A stretch of 64,000 nucleotides of DNA from Haemonchus contortus (lineage: Eukaryota; Nematoda; Chromadorea; Rhabditida; Trichostrongylidae). Positions 13,598-26,400 of the stretch are shown one piece after another. Both the position numbers and the translations under genes were made by a program. The stretch is taken from assembly GCA_000469685.2 (NCBI GenBank), contig LS997563.1, positions 37,054,468 to 37,118,467 of the forward strand, in the 5' to 3' direction. How positions within the stretch are numbered: position 1 is the first letter of the stretch; each line of letters starts with the position of its first letter. The notes under the pieces are model-generated. The model was given only the letters and a program-made list of their open reading frames with translations. It had not been told where the DNA came from and did no database searches.

Positions 13598-14690
13598 TAC
13601 GTCATTGGGTAGTGATTTGTGCTACCCTATGCAGTTGATTTCGCATGCTTGTCAATTTGTACTCCCAATGCTTGAACAATTTATTGAGGGAAAGAGATGA
13701 CCATTTCTCTCTCCAGTCTGTAGAGACAGACGGCAGATACGTAGTCGTCCTTCGTGCTCCTTGTATTCATGTAGCCGTTACATCCGTACAATGTGCCTGG
13801 GGGAAGACGTTCGAGCTGAATACAGTTTTTTGTCTTGGCAACACAGTTGCATCAAGCCGAAGCAACGTCCGTTAGTTACATTTGATTTGTCTTAGCTCTT
13901 GACGCAACCACTGCTATGCATAGAAATGAGGTGTTCAGGTTATTCATGAAATGTGGTGTTTAGTTTTAATAATAAGCACCTTAACTTGGTGCAGACTTTT
14001 GGAAGAGCCACAATGGGTCTATTGCTTGATCACCATGTAAACCCGGAAATTCTCTGGCAGCTCAGTAGACTTATTACCGTCAACTCACCTTTGTTTCTTT
14101 TTCGTCAAAATGAATTTCTAAGACGTCGAGTATTTTTTGCCACACTAACTTATCATTCGCATTTGCAACGAGGCTGAAAAATCGTGAGAATAACAAATCG
14201 AAGACAGTGGTGCGATGAAGCAAATACAAACCCTCGTCCTCCGACGATCAGATCGGCTTTTATTTTATTTCGGTGTTCTGGTGACTTGAGCCAGTCCAAT
14301 GCCTTTTCCGCCAACTCATCACTCCAAACCTATCAATCGTATATTATTCATCATTTCTAGGTAGCTAAATTGTTTCATAAACTAACCAGGTCATTGGTGT
14401 ACATGCTATTGAGCGTCACAAAAGTTTCCTTTTCGTCCAAAGGAGTTTCCGAGCCTGAAGAGAGCGTTCTCTTGTAAATCAGGGCAGCCACAAGTGCAAC
14501 GAGTTGCACATTGGAGCTCTCGGCTTTTTGGGGTTATCCATAAGTTGTTGTACTTACCCTTGACGATGAGGCTTGTCGCGAGAAGGGTTACTAGTGTGAA
14601 CAGCCACAGCATTTGCATGTGATACAAACTCCTCGACAAGTCTTCTATTTATGGAGAGTGGTGGTGTATTTTATCGGCACCTGCTTGTGC
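13598..14690 (-). repeat. left arm of 2.7-kb inverted duplication
   Basis: This arm is the reverse complement of 15186-16278. The match runs from TACGTCATTGG at the outer end to GGTGTATTTTATCGGCA at the inner end. Identity is very high but not complete: there are substitutions, a 1-base deletion and small changes in the last intron. The arm contains the whole decayed gene copy including its immediate upstream region. Confidence 0.95.
13681..14618 (-). pseudogene. decayed copy of small secreted protein gene
   Basis: The exon positions mirror the intact gene at 15257-16195: 14618-14558, 14454-14387, 14329-14232, 14173-14089 and 13856-13681. Exons 1 and 2 and the intron between them look identical to the intact copy. 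Exon 3 has a two-base change (ACA to GAA, Thr to Glu). Two lesions hit the end of the gene. The last-intron acceptor is GG where the intact copy has AG (complement at 13857-13858). One base is missing early in exon 5 (near 13838), which shifts the frame across the conserved C-terminal half. The product therefore cannot match its partner. A truncated transcript using another acceptor or a retained intron remains possible. Confidence 0.85.
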
Positions 14691-15185
14691 ATCAAATACA
14701 GCCCTTTGCTTACCTTTCATTGACAAAACAGCTTGCCAGAAATTCGCCACATCTAATGTTCATTGTACCGGATTTTACCAGATATGACGATGAAATGCGG
14801 ATTTTATGCTATCACCTCCAATGGCTAGAGATAGCAGAAACCGCGAAGTGCCTGCTGGTTCAAGTGAAAAACAAATAAGAAAATATTTCACCTTTGTATC
14901 CTTCTCGATTTCTCAGACTTTATGATTACATTGGAATTGTCTCTCAGTATCGAAAGTGACGAAGCGAATCTTTTGAGCACTGAACTCAGAGAAAATCCGA
15001 ATGCAAAAGTAGAGCGCATTCCGTAGTAAGGCTGCTTTGCCTACATAAAACCGTGTTCATTCACATTTAGTTGCAGACTTGAACATTCCATAATTGATGA
15101 AAGTTAGGTGTGGAATATGCTACTGACAAAATTTTGCAAGCTGTTCTTCTGGAAAAAAATTACAGCAGTGGATTTTATTTGCGCG
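14691..15185. other. spacer between inverted arms
   Basis: This ~495-bp unique segment separates the two head-to-head gene starts, so it probably holds the promoters of both copies. I see no ORF with family similarity. A TATA-like ATAAATAG lies within each arm 27-34 bases upstream of each ATG rather than in the spacer. Confidence 0.6.
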
Positions 15186-16278
15186 CATAAGCAGATGCCG
15201 ATAAAATACACCAACACTCTCCATAAATAGAAGACTTGTCGAGGAGTTTGTATCACATGCAAATGCTGTGGCTGTTCACACTAGTAACCCTTCTCGCGAC
15301 AAGCCTCATCGTCAAGGGTAAGTACAACAACTTATGGATAACCCCAAAAAGCCGAGAGCTCCAATGTGCAACTCGTTGCACTTGTGGCTGCCCTGATTTA
15401 CAAGAGAACGCTCTCTTCAGGCTCGGAAACTCCTTTGGACGAAAAGGAAACTTTTGTGACGCTCAATAGCATGTACACCAATGACCTGGTTAGTTTATGA
15501 AACAATTTAGCTACCTAGAAATGATGAATAATATACGATTGATAGGTTTGGAGTGATGAGTTGGCGACAAAGGCATTGGACTGGCTCAAGTCACCAGAAC
15601 ACCGAAATAAAATAAAAGCCGATCTGATCGTCGGAGGACGAGGGTTTGTATTTGCTTCATCGCACCACTGTCTTCGATTTGTTATTCTCACGATTTTTCA
15701 GCCTCGTTGCAAATGCGAATGATAAGTTAGTGTGGCAAAAAATACTCGACGTCTTAGAAATTCATTTTGACGAAAAAGAAACAAAGGTGAGTTGACGGTA
15801 ATAAGTCTACTGAGCTGCCAGAGAATTTCCGGGTTTACATGGTGATCAAGCAATAGACCCATTGTGGCTCTTCCAAAAGTCTGCACCAAGTTAAGGTGCT
15901 TATTATTAAAACTAATCACTACATTTCATGAATAACCTGAACACCTCATTTCTATGCATAGCAGTGGTTGCGTCAAGAGCTAAGACAAATCAAATGTAAC
16001 TAACGGACGTTGCTTCAGCTTGATGCAACTGTGTTGCCGAAGACAAAAAACTGTATTCAGCTCGAACGTCTTCCCCCAGGCACATTGTACGGATGTAACG
16101 GCTACATGAATACAAGGAGCACGAAGGACGACTACGTATCTGCCGTCTGTCTCTACAGACTAGAGAGAGAAATGGTCATCTCTTTCCCTCAATAAATTGT
16201 TCAAGCATTGGGAGTACAAATTGACAAGCATGCGAAATCAACTGCATAGGGTAGCACAAATCACTATCCAATGACGTA
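15186..16278 (+). repeat. right arm of 2.7-kb inverted duplication
   Basis: This is the counterpart of 13598-14690 and contains the intact gene copy. The boundary coordinates of the two arms sum to a constant within one base, which matches the single-base deletion in the left arm. Confidence 0.95.
15257..16195 (+). CDS. small secreted protein, intact copy (unrecognised family)
   Basis: There are five exons: 15257-15317, 15421-15488, 15546-15643, 15702-15786 and 16019-16195. Phases agree at every junction, giving 489 nt (162 aa). Residues 1-21 (MQMLWLFTLVTLLATSLIVK..) look like a signal peptide. The mature part has a WSDELATKALDWL segment near residue 45 and a C-terminal stretch with YGCNGY and VCLYR. 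The order W-x-x-x-LA-x-x-A-x-x-W followed by a late GC..VC pair is loosely reminiscent of CAP/ASP-type secreted nematode proteins, but the match is too weak to assign. The first CDS ATG is the one after a TTG-initiated extension and fits the signal peptide. The gene lies head-to-head with its decayed copy. Function is unknown; secretion is inferred from the N-terminus only. Confidence 0.8.
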
Positions 16279-16674
16279 TTGCTTCCCTATGTCTTGTTTC
16301 CTATATTGACGTGAGTGACTTGTTGGGATTTCCAATTATTCGGAAATTCATCACCTGAGTTGCTACCAGTTAAGAGCTGGTCTCCGTCAAGCGCGATATT
16401 TAACATCCTAAAGTGCCGAAGTGCTTTCATGCCTTCACTGAGAGCGGAAACCAGTTCCAAACTTGACAGATTGGTCGAAAAGTCAGGCGAACAAATGTTC
16501 CACCATTGATATCCTGTTAGGCACAGAAACGTTGAGTAATAATAGAGCAAGTGCCCAGGTTTCTAGAAAAGCGAACATGAAGCTTTATATTTCTTGAAAT
16601 ACACCGACACACGCCATTTCTTCGTCAGTTTTACCCTACTCCGCATCGTAACTTCCATTATTTCGCTTGAGCTA

Positions 16675-16988
16675 GAGAAAGGGTAAGGGTAAACCTTCGG
16701 GCCTTAATCAATTCCTTACTTTTTGGCGTTAATCAATACCGTTTTAGGAATACGCCGACTTCTTTTCAGAATCGTAGTGGTGTAATGAGTGCGCATGTGG
16801 CCTATACAATAACTTGCGGTGGACAGCCGATGTACAAGTCAGTGCTTCTATCCTCCCAGACGAGTCTGGTACCAATTCACCTACCCCGGAGGGCTTGGAT
16901 GGCCTAGGCGGGTATCGATCCGGAATTCGACCCCCTGACCGTACTGTGAGACAGTGCGTTACTTGCCACTACACCAACTCCGCCCACT
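16675..16988 (-). repeat. tRNA-derived SINE, copy A
   Basis: Read on the minus strand, the head starts near 16988 with a tRNA-like A box (TGGTGTAGTGGC) and a B box resembling GGGTCGAATTCC. It is followed by a body shared with copies at 26.5, 33.7 and 34.2 kb (for example the GTACAAGTCAGTGC tract on the plus strand). The tRNA-like part is degenerate and has no clear cloverleaf, so I call it a SINE head rather than a tRNA gene. Confidence 0.7.
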
Positions 16989-17454
16989 TGAGCTTGATAC
17001 CCCGGATTATTATGAACTGTGACTTCAGAGTATGCGAGAACAGCAAGGAAAACGGACTTGGGTTTTTTGGATTAGTTCTCTATTACCAAGTTGGCGATCA
17101 GCTTAGGACCTAATTATCTTTCTATTGCTAGATCTACCAGATTCTAGCGCATTTTTTATAAAGCGAGTGCTACTTTCCGTTGCCGTTGGCACCTAGTAAG
17201 GGTCGGACTATACGACTGCCACTTTTCAAATGTTACAACGAATTTCATAGGAAATGTATAAAAACTTGTGTCCTACCTTACATCGTTGCTCATGGACGCT
17301 TATAATCGAGCCCGTTTTTATTCAGTTTTTCATTTATTTGCCCATTTTGAATCCTTGTGGTATCGCTTTATCTAGGGTAGGAGCTGTCGTACTTTACCAT
17401 CTCACCCTTTCACCGTGTGTTCGGCTCTTCGTGCAAGTAAAATTAGAGTGGGTA

Positions 17455-17460
17455 TTTATT
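17455..17460 (-). terminator. poly(A) signal of mks-5
   Basis: AATAAA on the minus strand lies 27 bases past the mks-5 stop codon. Confidence 0.75.
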
Positions 17461-17486
17461 TTGATAGCTCTGATCACAAGTGCACA

Positions 17487-20400
17487 TCAACCTCGTAAAC
17501 AATCGAAAATCTGTGGCGAATAGGAAATGACAAGGTCCAAATCGGCATAGTGCTCGCCGTTGATGTCGAGAACTGAAAACAGGAAAAAATATTCCTTGAA
17601 AAGTGTTAAAGTTCACAGACGTACATTGGATCGTCGTTGTCTCGTCGGTGGCCGTTCGGCTCAGCTCTAGTTGTGCTACAGCCAGTTCTTCGCTATCTTC
17701 TCCTTCTGTTATCAGTGTGAAGTCCAAACGATTACCAAGCTCTAGCCACTGATCCAGCAAAGCGACTCTTCGTCGTGATAGGTGGAATTCTGAAAACATT
17801 ATGGGTGAAGGATAATCTTTATGTCTTTTGTTGTTACTCTTCTGAGTTGCGACTAATCGTTCCACCCCAACCAAAATTGGCCTTCATAATGGCTTGCGAG
17901 AACAGGGGGATCCATACAAGTCAGTGTTTTCTTGTCCCAGAGCCTAGTAACAGCTGCTGAACTCGAACGGATCGACGGATTCGTTGGTGGTCGAAGGAAC
18001 TCGTAAGAGATTTTGATCCACGAGATTTTTTATTTGTACTTGTTTGTTTGCCTTAATAATGCTACTCAGCTCTTGAGATCGCATGTTCGGAGATGTTTGT
18101 TTTGTGCTTGTAATTTCGCTACCACTTTTCGGTATGAAAACCCTCACGCATGAACAGAACAACGAACTAGTAAAAGCAAAAACAGTCCATATTTTTTAAC
18201 TACTGAAGCATAAAATTAGATTAAGGATCGCAGCAGCAAAAAGAATAACAGAGAACAGAAGAATGGGAGAAAAACATTGCCTTATTACTCGGCGATCAGC
18301 TGATTGTGTGCGGTCCTAGGGCGAAAATTTTCAATCTATATCGCCTCAACACTTGTTTGATGTGACATCGACAAGGGGCTGGAAGTCCGGGACGTCCGGT
18401 AACGGAGCTCCCACTATGCTCAGCTGTTGAGTTTTAGGCTTCGATAGCGTCCTTCCTACTGCCCTTGGGGGCCATTGGGTCTTCATAGGGGAGAACTCAA
18501 GAACCATTCTTTAATCATCGTGAACTGTGCCTTTGATGACAAAATTTTCATGGGATGTTTATGGCGTAAAAGTGGACCTCTTTCGTTCTCGCCTTTCTCG
18601 AAGGCAGTTTCTTGATGATCGCCGCTAGAATACGAACGTATTATGAGTGTTTGTTGGGTCCTGCAGTCCCGAGGGTGATTCAAGTATGAATGAATATCCA
18701 TCATGATCGCAGCTGACTGATCTCGGGAAATTTCTATTCCGACAAGCTGATAATGGGCGTACTGCATCTGAGGAACGTTCGCCTAACGTCATGGAAGAAT
18801 GTGGGAATTTTAGAGCATCGAAATTGCGCAATAGAATTCGCAACATCAGGCTCTTCGTTCTTACCTTTCTTGTATACAAATAGTCCAGGAGAATCCGGAA
18901 TCCGTGGAAGAGGTATTGCCACCGGGGTTCTTGAATCTTCAAGTGGATAGTCTAAGAAAAACCTGCAATTCAAACAGTCATCCACTTTAGTCAGTTCCAG
19001 GAACATGAACCTAATTACAGTAGTAGATGAATGCACAAATTCGCTGGATTGAACTTGCCTAACAAAAGGGAACCGATCAAAAATTTTCGTTCGACTGTGA
19101 CTGTTCTAACGATTTTCCGTTCTATTCCCTTATTTACTTCATTACACAGGAATGCTCTACAGACGTTTTCTTCGTTTATTCATAAACCGTTACGAAGATG
19201 AAGGGCAACTGACATTTGCCCCGATTCCGACTACAAAAAGTTCGGAATTAAAATTTTTGACTTGTCAGGTCTACTTACAGGGTCGGGCAGTCACACTGCA
19301 CGGTTTCAAGTATTGAATACATCAGAAACAATGTTTAGTCATATATTGAAATAAATTTCAAGAACATAAATGGTAACTCGAATTCGGACAGAAAAAATGT
19401 TTGTGGAGGGGGGGGGGGTGTGCAGTGCGGGGCTGCTTTCATAGTCCACGATTTGGCCCGCGACCGATTGCGCGGTCGCGGGCCAAATGGTGGACTATGA
19501 AAGCAGCCAGGGAAGTAGGCGGTGACCCAAACACGGACGAGTCATCTTCCAATGCTTGTACTCAGTTTCAGGTAGTTAAGAAAGTATGTGTAAGTCTTAC
19601 CAGTCAACGTAGACTTTGACGTTATCGTAGTTGGGATGAAGAAGACGAGAAAATTCAGGAATATAGATTCGGTCAATGAAAATCGAAACTGTACGGCTTT
19701 CGTCCGAATCAGAAGTGTCCTTAAAGTCGATAAAATCAAAAGTTCATTATGGAATTCAGAATAACAAAAGAGGAGACCTCAGCAAAAGAGAAATTTTTCG
19801 ACCGGATCAACAAATTAATTTTGTCAACCAGATCTAACAGTGAAGTGAATGAAGGGATCTCAAAGCGGGAAAACAGGCACATTCAAGAGCTTTAAAGGCA
19901 TGACATTGCTGACATTCAGAGAGAGAGTATGGCAGGTTCAGTTCGACGCGCCTGGGGTGACCGTTTTTGCTTATATTATGCCAATTACGTAGGGGATTCC
20001 CGAGCTCACGCTACTACCTGGCCAGCTCAAATAGTGCAGACAGAGCCTATAGCCCCTCTTGCCTGCTAGTCAACCGGTTGAACCTCATAATCACTTTGTG
20101 CTTGACTATCAAGGGTGGCAATTGACATGAAAACAGCAAACCTCCTCCTGATGATTCTCTTTTCTGGCTCTGATAGCACTTCTACCCCCACTGGCTGGAA
20201 GCCTAACTGCTGGTTTTGGAGGCGGAGAAGAAGCTGATGACGACTCGCTTGCTGAAAAGCTTCTTGTAAATCGTGATATATTCAGAACTGGATAGAAACT
20301 ATACAGGATCTCAATCCTCGATAGCTTGACTGACATTACTAGAATGTCAGATGCTCTAAAGAATCCGGAGATTTGTGACAAGGTGTCCCCGTAGAAACTC

Positions 20401-23400
20401 ACGAGGAATCGATCTATGGAGTGGGTCTGTGAATGCGACACTTCGTTGCCTTTCAACAGTTGTGTCGTCACTTTTGACGCTTTCTCCACTACTGCTTGAT
20501 GGCTGACTTCCTTGTTTGGATTGGTTGACGAATGAAGAGAAACTCGAAAACTCCGATGGCGGCTGAAAACAATGTGTTTCGTTGGAGAACCATTTCCTAG
20601 CGGTTGCTACTCATTACCATTGGAGCAGCAGTGCAAAAGCGGTACATAGGTGCATGTAGGTTTTGTTTATTCTGATTGGGTGGATAGCCGCCCCGAACGA
20701 GTAGATAAATATCACCCAAGCTCTTTCATACTTGAAAGAATATTTGCGGAACCAGGAAAAAGCATAACTCCACTCCGTATGGTCAATGTTCGGGTGGCCT
20801 CCCATATCCCTCTTTGTGGAGAGAATTGGGATGGATAAGAGGGACTAGGGTATATTGAAATACATAGATACCTTTGTTAGTCTAGGCTTTGCGATTGGGG
20901 GAAGGTTTCCGAGAAGGCTTCTGATTTCGTCTTTGGCTTTCTCCTTCTCTGTCTCTTTTGTGTCTTCTACCGAAGCGTATTCAATCGACGTTTCGTCAAC
21001 TACAAATAGAAGAATTACCACAAAAGTAAAATGAACAAGAGCCTTCAGAATTAGCAATGAGCTCACCCTGTTTCGTCAATTCCTGATCGGATTCTGTTGC
21101 AGAGAGCCTGGGAAGGTCTGCTGGGTAGGACGAGTTGTCTAGTGTAGTGGGAGATTGTTTCCCATCTTCTCTCTGCGCTCCTTCCTCTGCCATACTATCT
21201 GTGCTGGTAGCCGATCGGGCAGAGCCGCGTCTAACCGAGACAGTCTCAATCCTGAACACAAAAAAATACGCAAATTCGCGAGGGCCCTACCTTATCAGGG
21301 AAAAAACTGAAAAGCGACTTTGGGTTCTACTCACAGGAAATGAAGATTTGGGAAAGGAGATTTGAAATGGGTAAAAAAAGGGGAATAGGAGAAAAGAGAA
21401 AGAGCAGGCTCACTCTTCTTGATCCTTCGGAGCGCTATCCCTCTCGACGCTTTCAGCAACAGATGGTATTTTTGGGCTGAAGACGGAAACTGGTGAATAG
21501 TCGTTTTCTAACGACGAACTGGAGGATCGGATGTTGTCTACTGAGATCTGCGACGGCATAGCTTTCTTCGGTTCCGTTGGCCTCTCCTATATACTCGTTA
21601 TTTTCTGTTTGTTTTCTCTGGCTTTTTCTCAACAATTGTTATTATTCGCACTAGAGTTCGTTTGATGTTTCATCCCGAAGGAGTAACCACCTCTCTGATA
21701 GTAGAATAGAAGTTTTGTAAACTCTTTAGCAAATATGTGGTGAAGAAGCTTTGCGCAAAACATGAAGTGTGAAAAAAATCAGAAGTGAAGCGATATTCCC
21801 CTGGAAACTGAAGAAGAAAGCTCCGTAGTCATACCACGGTCGGTGGACTGGTCACTGCTTTCTGAGTTTCAGCTCCTGGGGGTGCTTTCTTCGATGTAAC
21901 TTGACTGAGTGCAAATTTCCACATAATGGTCACATCCAAGTAGACGCCACAGTCTGAGCCATCAGCCTGAATTATGCCTTTTACTGGTTCTTCGTAGATT
22001 CATAGCTGTTTGTAAATCATTCATGGGCGATTGTTTTTATGAAAGAACGAACGCAGTGTTTTCCTGAACAGCAAACCATGGATGAACCTAAGAGGACACA
22101 TAGAGATTTGGTAAACAGAATCCGGAGCCCAAACCAGGCCAGGGTCTAGGTCAGGTGAGAGTAAGAAAAACGGAAGTTGTTGTTGGAAAGGACAGAAATG
22201 TTCCTCGGAAGTCCAATCTTTTACAGCAAGAGCACCTCAGAACTGTAACGACAGCCTCTCAACAACTTTTTGTGAGACTTCAGCTGATGCCTGGTGCTAG
22301 GAAAACGACAATTCTAAATTCACGTACTCTAGTTCACAAGTTTTGATTCTTTAGGACAACAAAAATTCGATCCGAGGCGTTCGATGAAGCCTTTGACTTA
22401 CCTTGACCATTTCGAATGATCCTTTGATGGGTTTGTTTTCTCGAAGCGGCGACAATGGCAACGAGAGCATCGAAAGGACCCCCTCGTTATCTTCTCCACC
22501 ACCTGCTCGATTTTCGAAAAGGAAAAATGTGATTTCCTAAAGAAGAGCAGTCAAGTTCTCGACACCTCAATTGTGGGGAACGGTTCTGCACTGATAGATA
22601 CCGTTTCGGCCAGGTAGGACTGTAGATGATCAGAAGGCAAACTCCAGTCGCGTTTCGAATTGAATTCAGCCGTTTTCGATGATGTCACGTAGTTCGTGAA
22701 GTATGGCGAGAAGGAAAAGAACTCATAAATGACACAAACCTCCAGCTCACCTGAAACTATGAGAATAATATTGATAATGCACAAAGATAAAGTAATGCAG
22801 GATTTTAAAATTTCCATACAAAATTTAAAGGCACAGTTCACGATGAAAATGGTTCCTGAGATTAACCCACAGGATGAATTTGTGACCCCCGCGTATACCA
22901 TTTCTGGCACTGCTAGGTCGGTAAACGGCCTAGTTAGTGAGTTATAACGGCTCAAAGATTGGCCCGTGTTTATCCCCGGACGAGTTTTACCGGCATTGCT
23001 GCACCGATCACAAGGGAACCCATGTAGGAAGTTCAAACAACTTGTCATGACCAATAGCGACAGTAAAAGACGGCTCTGTGCAGTTCTGGCTTGATGTAGT
23101 CAGCTCTTTGTGCAATTGCAATAACTGAAATCTCGTCCGAGTACAACTTCCGTACCTCAAAATTATCGTGAACTGTGCCTTTAAAGAAATAATAAAATGA
23201 AGTGTGGATCGAGGGAATCCTTCGGCAGTCTGCAATTTCAAGTGCCATAGAATTTTAACACTGACCTCTCTTTAGATTTTCGAGACCAGTACATCTGTGC
23301 ACCATCACGGTGAGTTCTTCGAACGAACGACTGTCGAGAGGAATTTCTATAGGGAGCACTTTTTGAGCGGCTTCGGCTTTCTGAAAAACACACAGTCGAA

Positions 23401-26400
23401 GCTACTTACCTAACAACTATGAGATAGGGATAGAATTTGTATAAAACATCTTTCTCACCTGGAAACTTGTTATCGCCTTTCCTAACTGTTCTGTTGTATT
23501 CAATTCGTAGTTGAGTATAGCAACAGTACCACCAGACTCCAGCGAGATCAACTTCAGCTCGCCCGCCAGACGACTTTTTGCTCCTTTCTTTAGAAAAATA
23601 CAAATAGTTTTAGGGAAATAAACATTTCAACAGCACAATTCCAGAGCGTTATATTATGTTATTCACTGAGAGGGAAAGAGCCTTTGTAGGGTATCGTGTG
23701 ATGCTTGAGCCCCTTTACGGGGAAACGGGCAGCAGGAACGGTTTTGTGTAATCGATCCGCCGCACGCGGCTGTCGCGGACCACTTGCCTCCCTATAACAG
23801 TTCTAGCGTTCTTCATACAGGTCAGTTGCTATGCGATTATTACTTTTGAAATGATTCTAATGTTAGTTCTTTTGTTCCTGTATTTCTTATTGGCTGCTGC
23901 ATTCTGCTAGATTCCTTCGCGCGCAGCGTCTCTCTCGTTGCGATGCGATTTCGTTCCTATTGCACCCCCTCCCCTTTACCAACCCAGTAAGAGAGGTATT
24001 TGTTGGTCTTTGGATAGAGGGATGCATTCCATTCCGGCGAGGAGTACTACAGGAACTTTTTGTTTATGTAGCCTAAAAGCGGTAAACGAGAACCATTTGA
24101 TGTGGAGGCCACTGTTTTAATCAAATATTTCCACCTCAGCTGACGCAGTTGATCCACCCTAAAGAGAAGTGTTCAGGCAGAACAAATTTACGTTGGCCAG
24201 GAGACTACATTGGGCCAGAAGACTGTCTTATCAACTACTATATAGTGTGAGCATGACAAAGGTGGAGGAATGAATTTTGAAGGGTCCAAACTTTGTGAAA
24301 AGCTTCAAGAGCAAACCTGGAGTAGCGGTTTGAGATTGACTACCCCGGCAGCCAGTAGCTTGTAGGCAGTATTTTGCGGAGAATACAATTCTATTGTGAT
24401 GCCGTTCTAAAATTACTGTCATCAAGATCACAAGCTCTTCAGTGCTCTTTCAGAGCTCATTCTTTTCTGAGCTCACCGTTTCTATATAGTGAACAAAAAG
24501 GTTTGACACCACCACACTGTAGATCGTAGTGAAGTCAAGAGCGTTCGTCTGTTTCGTCAACATTGGCGTTGTTTGCAGCTCGAAATCGAAGAACTCAAGA
24601 GACAAAAAGTACGCCGGGCATACCCCGACAGATGCAACAAACTCATCCGTGAGACTGATCGAGGTGAACATGATGGAAAGGTCTGTTGACAGCTCATTCT
24701 TAGCTTCCTAAAAAAGAATTTGGTGCAGCAGATACTCATGGGGACCATTGTGACCACACTGTAACTAAATCACTCACGACTGGTCTGAGCGGGATCGGTT
24801 TCTGGGTACCATAAGCGATGGATCGGATTTGTTCCTCGAGTACAAGCACCTTCCTTTGCTTTTCAACGACTTTGTCTCGCATTTCTTTCAGTTTTGTTTC
24901 GTATCGTACCTTCACAGCCTCCATCTCTTCTTGCAACAAAGTTATCTGAATATCCATCACGAAATTATTTGTTCTGAATTCACGTCCGAGACTTTTAGTG
25001 TTGCGCTTACCTCAGTAGTCTGCTTCTGATTGATGTTGTGTTGAATGAGGAGCATATTGCGAACCTTCTCCAGTTCGTCATACAGATCAGCGTACATCTT
25101 CTTCCATCTGTAAAACGGCAAAAACTCTCGGTGCTCAATTAAAGGCACTGTTCACGGTGAAAAAGGTTACTGAGTTCTTCCTTTAAGAATACACAACGTC
25201 CCCCATGGGTGGTAGAAGGGACCCTCTCGCTCCCACAATCTCGGCGGTTAGGGCATAGTGGAAGCCCCGTTGCTGCCGTAGTTCGCTTTCCCGCCCCTCG
25301 ATCAGTGTCACGTTAGACGAGTGTCGAGACAATACAGATTGCTATTATTCGTTCTAGGACCCACGCACAATCAGCTAATCGCCGAGTGATTAGGCGATGT
25401 TTTTCTCCCATTCTTTTTTCCCCTGTGTTTCTTTTTGCTGCCGCGATCCCTTATTAAATTTCCTACTCCTAGAGGCTGAAAAAGGTGAGCTACTTTCACT
25501 GTTACTAGGTTTTTTTGTTTATTTATGCTTATAAGTGAATGAATTTTTGCTTACCATTGTCTGTTATTCGCACCAGGACCCACACGCGCGTAGTGAAACA
25601 CACTGTTTAGCTCGTCCGGACGCCCCACTCTTCTTCATTTTTCTGGTTTTATTCTCGTCCAGCCCCCTTTTTAACGGTTTTTTTTCGAAGCCTTTTTTCA
25701 CTTTGGAAACACCGATGCACGCAGTTTCTTCACCTCAGTCGCACTAGTTTCGATCTTGTCTTCCATTTTTCATCATAATCTGGATTACCCAAAATTATCG
25801 TGAACTGTGCTTTTAAAAAGGCTCAAACTGTCTACAGTCATAGGATTAGGTGAATAGACCTAGCTCAGGAGATTTAGGTCTCGGTCCAATCCTGTCACTG
25901 TGGATAGTTGCAGAACTCATAATGAAAGTGAAAGTGCTTTAGACCACTTCCGAAGCCTCTTTGTCCCAGTTGCTTCACCCCTAGTGAAATCTTGGGGAGC
26001 ACTTCAATGAGGGGGAGATTCTTGGTCCTGATATCTTTATGTACCTGGTTACGTTCTCGAAAGAAACTCCTGAGCCATCGACGTTGCCGTGTTCGAGGCG
26101 ATCGTCATGGGATTCAAGAATTGCCGATACGTCACGATAGAGACGCTCCAGTATATCGTCATCATTTTTGCCCTTAAATGATTTCATTTCGGATGTTGGA
26201 GGGATGTTTGCTTGCTGAACATTTTTGATGTTTCACGGTTCATAGAAAATGATAGAAAGTTGAGCTCTGAACAATATATCCTCGAAAAAGGTCAAAAAAC
26301 AGTGAGCAGGGACATAGAGATGCTGACCTTTTTACTTCGTTTGCTCTCTCTACTTTCTTTTTTCGGTGGAGGCTCTAACTCGTCCGGAACTTCCTCGATT

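Noticed and set aside
18483..18942. ORFs of 94-105 codons between mks-5 exons 25 and 26
   Set aside because: They read through the exon 25 donor into a MITE. Joining exon 25 to the exon at 17789 restores the conserved RPGR-interacting domain in phase.
22551..23054. 167-codon minus-strand ORF as a single exon
   Set aside because: It fuses a MITE, part of an intron and the true mks-5 exon 16 (22750-22602). The real exon is bounded by clear splice sites and matches the second C2 domain.
25979..26027. Possible extra mks-5 exon (acceptor GATATCAG, donor GTGAAG)
   Set aside because: It enters in phase 2 and leaves in phase 0, while the next exon needs phase 2. Skipping it joins exon 9 directly to the conserved coiled-coil exon 10 in frame.
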